From positions 1,736,001-1,800,000 of the forward strand of contig NZ_JAIRDQ010000001.1 of assembly GCF_021458635.1 (NCBI RefSeq): a stretch of DNA of 64,000 bases. Reading direction: 5' to 3'. Under the pieces are notes generated by a model. It was not told the origin of the DNA. It saw only the letters and a program-made list of their open reading frames with translations, and made no database searches. Shown here piece after piece: positions 42,867-50,785 of the stretch; the first letter of the stretch is position 1, and every line of letters starts with the position of its first letter. This DNA comes from Bradyrhizobium monzae. GTDB lineage: Bacteria; Pseudomonadota; Alphaproteobacteria; Rhizobiales; Xanthobacteraceae. Position numbers and translations under genes: made by a program.

Positions 42867-44267
42867 CTACATCGCCTTGACGATGTTCTCGGTGACCTTC
42901 TTGGCGTCGCCGAGCAGCATCATGGTGTTGTCGCGGTAGAACAGCGGATTGTCGATACCGGCATAACCCGATGCCAGTGACCGCTTGATGAACATCACTG
43001 TGCCGGCCTTCCAGACCTGGAGCACGGGCATGCCGTAGATCGGCGAGGTCTTGTCCTCTTCGGCCGCCGGGTTGGTGACGTCGTTGGCGCCGATCACGAA
43101 GGCGATGTCGGCCTGCGCGAATTCGGAGTTGATGTCCTCGAGCTCGAACACCTCGTCGTAGGGCACGTTGGCCTCGGCGAGCAGCACGTTCATATGGCCG
43201 GGCATGCGGCCCGCGACCGGGTGAATGGCATACTTCACCTCGACGCCTTCCTTCTTCAGGACATCGCCCATTTCACGAAGCGCGTGCTGGGCCTGCGCCA
43301 CCGCCATGCCGTAGCCGGGCACGATGATGACCTTCTGCGCGTTCTTCATGATGAAGGCCGCATCATCGGCCGAGCCGAGCTTGGCGGGCTTCTGCTCACC
43401 GCCTGCTCCTCCGCCGGCCGCCGCCGTCTCGCCGCCGAAGCCGCCGAGGATGACCGAGATGAAGGAGCGGTTCATCGCGTGGCACATGATGTAGGACAGG
43501 ATCGCGCCGGAGGAGCCAACCAGCGCGCCGGTGATGATCAGCGCGGAATTGCCCAGCGTGAAGCCGATGCCGGCCGCGGCCCAGCCGGAGTAGGAGTTGA
43601 GCATCGAGATCACGACCGGCATGTCGGCGCCACCGATCGGGACGATCATGAGCACGCCGAGCGCCAGCGCCAGGATGACGGTCATCCAGAAGTCGAACGC
43701 GCTGCCCGACATCACCAGCCCGACGATGAAGACGACGAGCGCGATCGCGAGCGCGATGTTGATGATGTGACGGAACGGCAGAATGATCGGGGCGCCGCTC
43801 ATGCGGGCCGACAGCTTCAGGAACGCGATCACCGAGCCGGTGAAGGTCAGCGCGCCGATGGCGACGCCGAGCGACATTTCGACCAGGCTCTGCGCATGGA
43901 TGTTGCCGGGCGTGCCGATGTCGAAGGCCTCGGGCGCATAGAACGCGCCGGCGGCGACCAGCACCGCGGCCATGCCGACCAGGGAGTGGAAGGCGGCGAC
44001 CAGTTCCGGCATCGACGTCATCGGCACGCGGCGCGCGATCACCGCACCGATGCCGCCGCCGATCGCGATCGCGAGGATGACCAGCAGCCAGGCCACGCCG
44101 TCAGCCGGCGGGTGGCTCGCAAGCGTAGTGGCGACCGCGATCGCCATGCCGATCATGCCGAAAAGATTGCCCTGGCGCGACGACGCCGGGCTCGAAAGTC
44201 CACGCAGCGACAGGATGAACAGCACCCCCGCCACGAGATACAAGAATGCAGAGAGATTAGCGCTCAT
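42867..44267 (-). CDS. pntB: NAD(P) transhydrogenase subunit beta
   Basis: A 466-residue protein. About nine membrane spans (residues 1-265) precede the NADP-binding domain III (IVPGYGMAVAQAQHALREM near residue 315, and GANDVTNPAAEEDKTSPIYG). It couples proton flow to hydride transfer from NADH to NADP+. It is the last gene of pntAa-pntAb-pntB, 39 bases after pntAb. Confidence 0.96.
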   Translation of the reverse strand: MSANLSAFLYLVAGVLFILSLRGLSSPASSRQGNLFGMIGMAIAVATTLASHPPADGVAWLLVILAIAIGGGIGAVIARRVPMTSMPELVAAFHSLVGMAAVLVAAGAFYAPEAFDIGTPGNIHAQSLVEMSLGVAIGALTFTGSVIAFLKLSARMSGAPIILPFRHIINIALAIALVVFIVGLVMSGSAFDFWMTVILALALGVLMIVPIGGADMPVVISMLNSYSGWAAAGIGFTLGNSALIITGALVGSSGAILSYIMCHAMNRSFISVILGGFGGETAAAGGGAGGEQKPAKLGSADDAAFIMKNAQKVIIVPGYGMAVAQAQHALREMGDVLKKEGVEVKYAIHPVAGRMPGHMNVLLAEANVPYDEVFELEDINSEFAQADIAFVIGANDVTNPAAEEDKTSPIYGMPVLQVWKAGTVMFIKRSLASGYAGIDNPLFYRDNTMMLLGDAKKVTENIVKAM

Positions 44268-44306
44268 CTCAGGTCCCCATTGATCCCATCAGCCCGAGGT
44301 GGCCGC

Positions 44307-44624
44307 TTACTTCGACTTCTTCTTGTACATCGCCAGCATTCGCTGGGTGACAAGGAAGCCGCCAAAGATGTTCACGCAGGCAAAGATGAGCGCGACGAAG
44401 CCGAAGCCGCGCGCCCAGCCCGAACCGCTCGAGACATTTGCGACGCCGACCGCAAGCAGCGCACCGACCACGATCACCGAGGAGATCGCGTTGGTCACGC
44501 TCATCAGCGGCGTGTGCAGCGCAGGCGTCACCGACCACACGACGAAATAGCCGACAAAGACGGCGAGGACGAAGATCGACAGCCGGAAGATAAAGGGGTC
44601 GACGAGTTGTGCAGCATGCTCCAT
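44307..44624 (-). CDS. pntAb: NAD(P) transhydrogenase subunit alpha part 2 (membrane)
   Basis: A 105-residue protein with three or four spans ([20 protein letters not shown] near residue 14). It corresponds to the C-terminal membrane part of E. coli PntA, here encoded separately, as is usual in alphaproteobacteria. CAAGGAGAG precedes the ATG at 44624. It lies 21 bases after pntAa. Confidence 0.94.
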   Translation of the reverse strand: MEHAAQLVDPFIFRLSIFVLAVFVGYFVVWSVTPALHTPLMSVTNAISSVIVVGALLAVGVANVSSGSGWARGFGFVALIFACVNIFGGFLVTQRMLAMYKKKSK

Positions 44625-44645
44625 GGCGGCTCTCCTTGGGCCCAA

Positions 44646-45776
44646 TTAAGCCGACTTGGGCTGAAAGTTCGGGTGAATCACGGCGCCGTCCTTGGTCAGC
44701 GCGGTAGCCTTGACGAGTTCATCGTCCCAGTTGACGGCAAGCTTCTTCTCTTTCTTGTCGACCATAGTTTCGATGAAGGAGAACAGATTGCGTGCGTAGA
44801 GGCTCGAGGCCGAGGCCGCGACGCGGCCGGCGACGTTGGTGTAGCCGACGATCTTGATGCCATCGAGGTCGACGACCTCGCCCGGCCTGGCGCCCTCGAC
44901 ATTGCCGCCGCGCTCGACGGCGAGATCGACCAGCACCGAACCCGGCTTCATCGACTTGACCATCTCGCCCGAGACGAGCTTCGGCGCGGGTCGGCCCGGG
45001 ATCAGAGCGGTGGTGATGACGATGTCCTGCTTCTTGATGTGCTCGGCGGTGAGCGCGGCCTGCTTGGCCTGGTACTCCTTGGACATCTCCTTGGCGTAGC
45101 CACCGGCGGTCTGCGCGTTCTTGAATTCCTCGTCCTCGACGGCGAGGAATTTTGCGCCGAGCGATTCGACCTGCTCCTTGGTCGCGGGCCGCACGTCGGT
45201 CGCGGTGACGATGGCGCCGAGACGGCGCGCGGTCGCGATCGCCTGGAGGCCGGCGACGCCGACGCCCATCACGAACACCTTGGCGGCCGGCACGGTGCCG
45301 GCGGCGGTCATCATCATCGGGAAGGCACGGCCGAAGGCCTCGGCGCCCTCGATCACGGCGCGGTAGCCGGCGAGATTGGCCTGCGACGACAGCACGTCCA
45401 TCACCTGCGCGCGGGTGATGCGCGGCATCAATTCCATCGCGAAGGCGGAGACGCCGGCATCGGCGATCGTCTTCAGCGCGGCCTCGTTGCCATAGGGGTC
45501 CATGATGGCGATGACGAGCGCGCCGCGCTTGTATTGCGAGAGCTCGGACGCCTCGGGGCGCTTCACCTTGATGATGATGTCGGCGTCTTTCAGCGCATCG
45601 GCGCTGACCGTGGCGCCCACGGCGGTGAACTCGGAATCCGGCAGGCCCGATTTGAGGCCGGCGCCCGGCTCGACGGCGATCTCGGCGCCCAGCGCCTTGA
45701 ACTTCTTCACCGTATCGGGCGAAGCGGCAACACGCGGCTCCGACGGATCGATTTCCTTGGCAACGGCGATCTTCAT
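44646..45776 (-). CDS. pntAa: NAD(P) transhydrogenase subunit alpha part 1 (NAD-binding)
   Basis: A 376-residue soluble domain I. The NAD motif VMGVGVAGLQAIATARRLGA lies near residue 165, and RVAASPDTVKKFKALGAE near the start is shared with alanine dehydrogenase. It is the first gene of the operon. Splitting PntA after domain I is the normal arrangement in this class. Confidence 0.96.
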   Translation of the reverse strand: MKIAVAKEIDPSEPRVAASPDTVKKFKALGAEIAVEPGAGLKSGLPDSEFTAVGATVSADALKDADIIIKVKRPEASELSQYKRGALVIAIMDPYGNEAALKTIADAGVSAFAMELMPRITRAQVMDVLSSQANLAGYRAVIEGAEAFGRAFPMMMTAAGTVPAAKVFVMGVGVAGLQAIATARRLGAIVTATDVRPATKEQVESLGAKFLAVEDEEFKNAQTAGGYAKEMSKEYQAKQAALTAEHIKKQDIVITTALIPGRPAPKLVSGEMVKSMKPGSVLVDLAVERGGNVEGARPGEVVDLDGIKIVGYTNVAGRVAASASSLYARNLFSFIETMVDKKEKKLAVNWDDELVKATALTKDGAVIHPNFQPKSA

Positions 45777-45918
45777 AGGCCCTCCGGCGACGCGGGAAAA
45801 AGCGCGCGCGCAAACTTAGCGTTACTCCCGCAACGTTGCATACCGGCTTTGGAACCGGCTTGTTTGCAAATTTAGTGGGCAGCTGCCGCCGCAGACGTGG
45901 GCAGCCGCCGAAGACGAG

Positions 45919-46071
45919 TTAGGTGAGGAAGATCGCCATCAGGATGACGATGAGCGCGACCGAGGCCGTGCCGTATTTCACGAGCTTGATGAAGCCCTCG
46001 TAGGTCTGCTCGTGGGCAACGTAGTCGTTGCCGTCGGCGGTGGTGTACGCCACTTCGCTATGATCAGCCAT
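45919..46071 (-). CDS. aa3-type cytochrome c oxidase subunit IV
   Basis: A 50-residue protein. It begins MADHSEVAYTTADGNDY, with HEQTYEGFIKLVKYGT and one C-terminal membrane helix (ASVALIVILMAIFLT), which match the bacterial aa3 oxidase subunit IV family. This small subunit packs against the oxidase in the inner membrane. It is encoded here away from any other oxidase gene, after the pnt operon. The ATG at 46071 is the only sensible start. Confidence 0.88.
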   Translation of the reverse strand: MADHSEVAYTTADGNDYVAHEQTYEGFIKLVKYGTASVALIVILMAIFLT

Positions 46072-46170
46072 TGATGATGTCCCCAGTCGAAAGTCGAATT
46101 CTTCGGTTGGGATACCTTAAACCTTCGAGCAGGGCAACGGCACCGAAGCGCGGTTTTCCAGCAAATAGGC

Positions 46171-46566
46171 TCATTTGGAATCCAGATTATCGCGGATCCA
46201 GCGGACGAGGCTCTGCTCGCTGACTTCACCGGCGGCGAGGGAGAGGATGATGGTCGTTGCCTCGGCTGGATCGGGACTGAAAGCCACAGCATTCCGGTGC
46301 AGAAAGACCATCATCGCCATGAAGGCGATGCGCTTGTTTCCATCAACGAATGCGTGGTTTTTCGCGAGCCCGAATGCATAAGCAGCAGCAAGTTCGTCGA
46401 GCTGCGCCTGCTCATAGCGCCATCTGTTGATGGGCCGCTCCAACGCTGAGCGCAACATGCCTTCGTCGCGCAACCCCGGCGCACCGCCGAAACGGCGGAG
46501 TTGTCGGCCATGAATTGCGACAGCCTGCTCGTAGGTGATCCAGAGCGGCTCTTCGGGCTCGCTCAT
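46171..46566 (-). CDS. Doc-type toxin (Fic/Doc family, death on curing)
   Basis: A 131-residue Fic-fold protein. The active motif HAFVDGNKR (residues 71-79) matches HxFx(D/N)GNKR, with the catalytic histidine present; LRSALERP (about 38-45) is another Doc signature. P1 Doc phosphorylates elongation factor Tu; this one is assigned by motif only. It lies 12 bases after the AbrB-type gene in the same direction, so the two form a toxin-antitoxin module. Confidence 0.9.
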   Translation of the reverse strand: MSEPEEPLWITYEQAVAIHGRQLRRFGGAPGLRDEGMLRSALERPINRWRYEQAQLDELAAAYAFGLAKNHAFVDGNKRIAFMAMMVFLHRNAVAFSPDPAEATTIILSLAAGEVSEQSLVRWIRDNLDSK

Positions 46567-46578
46567 TTGATCAAGCTC

Positions 46579-46803
46579 TTACTTCGCCAGCGCAGCGAGA
46601 GTGTCGCGATATTTGTCCATGATCTCGTCGGCGATTTCCATCGTCCGCTCGAAATCGGGATCGTGCGGCAGAAGCTGAAAACCACCACCAGGCAATTCCA
46701 CGACGTGGAGTTGCTGCCCGCGCTTGAGATCGAGCCGCTGCATCAACTCGCGCGGCAGCAACAGACCATCCGAATTACCGATCTTCTTGATCTCGATCTT
46801 CAT
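46579..46803 (-). CDS. AbrB/MazE-type antitoxin
   Basis: A 74-residue protein. The N-terminal swapped-hairpin DNA-binding domain is clear (MKIEIKKIGNSDGLLLPREL, then LKRGQQLHVVELPGGG). The C-terminal helix (about residues 50-74, FERTMEIADEIMDKYRDTL) would bind and block the toxin. AGGAAGG precedes the ATG at 46803. It lies just downstream of an 18-base perfect palindrome that overlaps the promoter, as expected for autorepression. Confidence 0.9.
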   Translation of the reverse strand: MKIEIKKIGNSDGLLLPRELMQRLDLKRGQQLHVVELPGGGFQLLPHDPDFERTMEIADEIMDKYRDTLAALAK

Positions 46804-46825
46804 GGCCTTCCTGCCATCCCGATAG

Positions 46826-46864
46826 GTTATACATATGTATAACATCGCCCGGGCGGAGGTTCAA
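46826..46864 (-). promoter_or_regulatory. Promoter and palindromic operator of the AbrB-Doc module
   Basis: GTTATACATATGTATAAC (46826-46843) is an 18-base perfect palindrome. On the minus strand TTGAAC (46859-46864) and TATACA (46836-46841) are separated by 17 bases, so the -10 lies inside the palindrome. The antitoxin ATG is 23 bases downstream. Repression by the AbrB-type antitoxin is a strong inference. Confidence 0.7.
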
Positions 46865-46908
46865 CAGATGTTTTACGTGACTTCCGCTCGCGCCGAGCCC
46901 GGCCCCGC

Positions 46909-48816
46909 TCAGCCCATCGCCTCCAGCTCGTCGATCATTCCTGCGATGACCGAGAGTCCGCCGTCCCAGAATTTCGGGTCCTTGGCGTCGAGCCCGAACG
47001 GGCGCAGCAGCTCGGAATAATGCTTGGTGCCGCCGGCGGCGAGCATGTCGAGATAGCGCTCGGCAAAGCCCTCGGCCGCATTCTCGTAGACGGCGTAGAG
47101 CGAGTTCACGAGGCAATCGCCGAAGGCATAAGCGTAGACATAGAACGGCGAGTGGATGAAGTGCGGGATGTACATCCAGTAGTTCTCGTAGCCCGCCTTG
47201 ATCTCGATCGCCGGCCCCAGGCTCTCGCCCTGCACCGACAGCCAGAGCTCGCCGAGCCGCGTCGCGGTGAGCTCGCCGTTCTTGCGCTCGGTGTGGACCG
47301 CGCGCTCGAACGAATAGAACGCGATTTGCCGCACCACGGTATTGATCATGTCCTCGACCTTGCCGGCGAGCAGCGCCTGGCGCTGCTTTGCGCTCTTGGT
47401 CTGCGCCAGCAGCCGCCTGAACGTGAGCATCTCGCCGAACACGCTGGCGGTCTCGGCGAGCGTCAGCGGCGTCGGCGCCATCAGCGCGCCGTTCTTCGCC
47501 GCCAGCACCTGATGCACGCCGTGGCCGAGCTCATGTGCAAGCGTCATCACGTCGCGCGGCTTGCCCTGGTAGTTCATCAGGACGTAAGGATGCGCCGACG
47601 GCGTGGTCGGATGCGAGAAGGCGCCCGGCGCCTTGCCCGGACGCACCGGCGCGTCGATCCAGCGGTCGGTGAAGAAGCGCTCGGCGATATCGGCCATTTT
47701 CGGCGAGAAGCCGCGATAGGCTGACAGCACCATGTTGCGCGCATCGGGCCAGCCGATCGTGTCGGTCGCGGCGAACGGCAGCGGTGCGTTGCGGTCCCAA
47801 TAGGCCAGCCGCTTCTTGCCGAACCACTTCGCCTTCAGCGCGTAGTAGCGATGCGACAGCTTTGGGTAGGCCGCGCGGACCGAGGCGACCAGCGCATCCA
47901 CCACCTCGCGCTCGACGCGATTGCTGAGATGCCGGGAATCCGCGACGTCCTTGAACCCGCGCCAATTGTCAGAGATATCCTTGTCCTTGGCGAGCGTGTT
48001 GGTGATCAGCGCAAAGGTGCGCTCGTTGGCCTTGAAGGTTTTCGCCAGAGCTTCCGCCGCGGCCTTGCGCTTGGCGCCGTCGCGGTCCTGCAGGAAGTTC
48101 AGCGTCGGCTCGATGGCGAGCTCTTTAGCGCCGACCTTGAAGCGCAGGCCGGAGATGGTCTGGTCGAACAACCGGTTGAACGCGGAATAACCGGTTTGCG
48201 CCTTCTCAAGGAAGAGCTGCTCGAGCCTGTCGTCGAGCTGATACGGCTTCTCCTTGCGCAGGTCCTCGATCCACGGACGGTAGTGCGCGAGCTCGGCGGC
48301 CTGCATTCCGCGGTTCAAAATATCGTCATCGATTCGATTGAGCTCGAGCGCGAAGAACAGAAGATGCGTCGATGCTGCCGTCAGCCGCTCGGAGACGTCG
48401 CCGTAAAACTTTGAAATCGTAGGGTCCACGCTGTCACCGGCGTGGACGAGGCCGGCATAGGAGCCGAGACGGCCGGCGACATCGTCGATCGCCTCATAGC
48501 GTCGCACGGCTTCCGCGAGCCATTTTCCGCCATCTTCGTTTGCTGTGCCTGTTGCGAGCTTGTCCTTGTAGTCGGTCTCGAACGCGACGCAATCGGCATC
48601 CATCGTTTCGAGATCGCGCGCCACTTCCGGCGCATCGATCCCGGAATAGAGATCGGCGAGGTTCCACTCCGGAAGCTTGCCGGTCTTGCTCGCAGGTTTG
48701 GAGGGTTTTGCCTTGGCGGCGGATTTCTTGACGGCGGATTGCTTGGCAGCTGGCTTGCGGAGAGCAGACTTTTTAAGAGCGGTCTCTTTAAGGGCGGTCT
48801 TGGAGCGCGAAGTCAT
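46909..48816 (-). CDS. pepF: Oligoendopeptidase F (M3 family) with basic N-terminal tail
   Basis: A 635-residue M3 metallopeptidase. The zinc motif HELGH lies near residue 426 in LAHELGHGVHQ, with the third ligand downstream. It cleaves short peptides in the cytoplasm. The first 45 residues are Lys/Ala-rich with repeated KKSA/KPAAK units and no counterpart in the usual PepF. There is no later ATG before the conserved domain begins near EWNLADLYSGID, so the tail appears to be translated. Confidence 0.92.
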   Translation of the reverse strand: MTSRSKTALKETALKKSALRKPAAKQSAVKKSAAKAKPSKPASKTGKLPEWNLADLYSGIDAPEVARDLETMDADCVAFETDYKDKLATGTANEDGGKWLAEAVRRYEAIDDVAGRLGSYAGLVHAGDSVDPTISKFYGDVSERLTAASTHLLFFALELNRIDDDILNRGMQAAELAHYRPWIEDLRKEKPYQLDDRLEQLFLEKAQTGYSAFNRLFDQTISGLRFKVGAKELAIEPTLNFLQDRDGAKRKAAAEALAKTFKANERTFALITNTLAKDKDISDNWRGFKDVADSRHLSNRVEREVVDALVASVRAAYPKLSHRYYALKAKWFGKKRLAYWDRNAPLPFAATDTIGWPDARNMVLSAYRGFSPKMADIAERFFTDRWIDAPVRPGKAPGAFSHPTTPSAHPYVLMNYQGKPRDVMTLAHELGHGVHQVLAAKNGALMAPTPLTLAETASVFGEMLTFRRLLAQTKSAKQRQALLAGKVEDMINTVVRQIAFYSFERAVHTERKNGELTATRLGELWLSVQGESLGPAIEIKAGYENYWMYIPHFIHSPFYVYAYAFGDCLVNSLYAVYENAAEGFAERYLDMLAAGGTKHYSELLRPFGLDAKDPKFWDGGLSVIAGMIDELEAMG

Positions 48817-48943
48817 TGTGTGGGAAACCTGTGTTCAACGAACGCTGCGGCGGGCGGGGGCATCAAGGTTTAAGAGTGCGTTAATCGGCTTCGGCCAGAG
48901 TGACCCGATTCGAGACAGATAGTAGTAGCGTGCGGGGAGCACC

Positions 48944-50440
48944 ATGGCTGCCAGTATTTTGATCGCCGACGACGACGCCGTAGCCCGCCGTCTGGTCGAG
49001 AACATGGTGCAGAAATGCGGCTATGAGACGGTCGTCGTCGAGTCCGGCGACGCCGCAATCGCGGCCCTCACTGCCCCCGATGCGCCGGCGATCGACGCCG
49101 TGATCCTCGATCTCGTGATGCCCGGCCTCGACGGCATGGGCGTGCTGGCGAAAATCCGCGAAGCCGGCCTCAGCGTACCCGTCATCGTGCAGACCGCCCA
49201 TGGCGGCATCGACAACGTGATCTCGGCGATGCGCGCCGGCGCTGCCGATTTCGTGGTCAAGCCGGTCGGCGTGGAGCGGCTCCAGGTCTCGTTGCGCAAC
49301 GCGCTCAACGCCTCCGCACTCAAGGGCGAATTGCAACGCATCCGTCACAGCCGCGAGGGCAGGCTGACCTTCTCCGACATCATCACGCGCGCCGAAGCGA
49401 TGGCGGGCGTGATGCGCGCGGCCCAGAAGGCGGCGAACTCCTCGATCCCGGTGCTGATCGAAGGCGAGTCCGGCGTCGGCAAGGAAATGTTCGCGCGCGC
49501 CATCCACGGCAGCGGCGAGCGCAAGGCAAAGCCCTTCGTTGCAGTCAATTGCGGCGCGATCCCCGACAACCTCGTCGAGTCCATCCTGTTTGGCCACGAG
49601 AAGGGCGCGTTCACCGGCGCGACCGAGCGGCATACCGGCAAGTTTGTCGAGGCCCATGGCGGCACGCTGTTTCTGGACGAGGTCAGCGAGCTGCCGCTGA
49701 CCACGCAGGTCAAATTGCTCCGCGCCCTGCAGGAAGGCGCAGTCGAGGCCGTCGGAGGCCGCAAGCCCGTGAAGGTCGACGTCCGCATCATCTCCGCGAC
49801 CAATCGCAAGCTTCTGGAGCGGGTGAAACAGGGACACTTCCGGGAAGATCTGTTCTACCGCCTGCACGTGCTGCCGCTGACAATCCCGTCGCTCAGGGCC
49901 CGGCGCGAGGACATTCCGCATCTCCTGCGGCATTTTCTGGCGCGCTTTGCCGCCGAGGAGAACCGCCCGATCTCCGGCGTCAGCGGTGAGGCCATGGCGC
50001 ATCTCGCCCAGCTCGACTGGCCCGGGAACATCCGCCAGCTCGAAAACGCTGTTTACCGCGCGGTGGTGATGAGCGAGGGCGACCAGCTCGGCCTCGACGA
50101 TTTCCCGCTGGTCGCGTCGCATCCGCAGACCGCAACGGAGATTCCAACCGCGCCGCTGATGATCGAGCCTATCGCAGCGCCATCGTTGGTGTCGGGTAAT
50201 GAAATACCGATCGTTCCGCTGCCCCTGGCAGGGTCTCTCTCGATGTTGACCTCCACCGGCGATGTCCGTTCTCTCGAAGACATGGAGAACGAGATCATCC
50301 GCTTTGCGATCTCGCACTATCGCGGGCAGATGTCGGAGGTGGCGCGTCGCCTCAAAATCGGCAGATCCACGCTCTACCGCAAACTCGATGAAGCCGGGGT
50401 TCCCGGACATGGCGGGAAAAGCGGCGAGGAGACGCACTGA
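48944..50440 (+). CDS. Sigma-54-dependent response regulator (NtrC family)
   Basis: A 498-residue regulator. The receiver has Asp56 in VILDLVMPG. The AAA+ domain has Walker A GESGVGKE (174-181), the sigma-54 contact loop GAFTGA (221-226) and Walker B TLFLDE (241-246). The C-terminus has a Fis-type helix-turn-helix (MSEVARRLKIGRSTLYRKL). All catalytic features are intact, so it should activate sigma-54 promoters. No kinase or target operon is adjacent; it is an orphan in this window. Confidence 0.92.
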   Translation: MAASILIADDDAVARRLVENMVQKCGYETVVVESGDAAIAALTAPDAPAIDAVILDLVMPGLDGMGVLAKIREAGLSVPVIVQTAHGGIDNVISAMRAGAADFVVKPVGVERLQVSLRNALNASALKGELQRIRHSREGRLTFSDIITRAEAMAGVMRAAQKAANSSIPVLIEGESGVGKEMFARAIHGSGERKAKPFVAVNCGAIPDNLVESILFGHEKGAFTGATERHTGKFVEAHGGTLFLDEVSELPLTTQVKLLRALQEGAVEAVGGRKPVKVDVRIISATNRKLLERVKQGHFREDLFYRLHVLPLTIPSLRARREDIPHLLRHFLARFAAEENRPISGVSGEAMAHLAQLDWPGNIRQLENAVYRAVVMSEGDQLGLDDFPLVASHPQTATEIPTAPLMIEPIAAPSLVSGNEIPIVPLPLAGSLSMLTSTGDVRSLEDMENEIIRFAISHYRGQMSEVARRLKIGRSTLYRKLDEAGVPGHGGKSGEETH

Positions 50441-50785
50441 ACCTCATGCGAACGAGGTTCGCGCGGCCCGGCATTGCGCCCGCAACCCGTTGAATTACGG
50501 CAAAATTCGGCAGCGCACCGAACCGTGACTTGGAAGTGACAGACACCGGGAAAAGCGCGCGGTGAAGCCGCACAATCCGTTGCAAACGGCCTGTCTTGAA
50601 GTCAGTTTGTCGTGAGTTGTCCCGGGTAGCGCTGGCCGCAAAAACGGGGCCTGTATATCGTCTGCGTATGAATCGTTGCGTGCAGGCGTGCAACTTTCGA
50701 GAGGCCGGCGCGGTTTAGCCGAAACTCAATTTGGCGATAACGAAGCTGTTCCACGGGGGACAGTTCACCCAAGGGGTGCGACACA
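50441..50785. other. Intergenic region upstream of the L,D-transpeptidase gene
   Basis: This 345-base stretch follows the NtrC-type gene. A hairpin GAACCTC/GAGGTTC (50439-50460) spans the stop codon and lacks a T-run. No gene or repeat was recognised; a promoter for the next gene must lie here but no convincing -35/-10 pair was seen. Confidence 0.5.

Noticed and set aside
43194-45875. Open frame of nearly 900 codons antisense to the pnt operon
   Set aside because: Shadow of pntB, pntAb and pntAa, which are fully conserved on the other strand; the antisense product is His/Asp/Arg-rich with no recognisable family.
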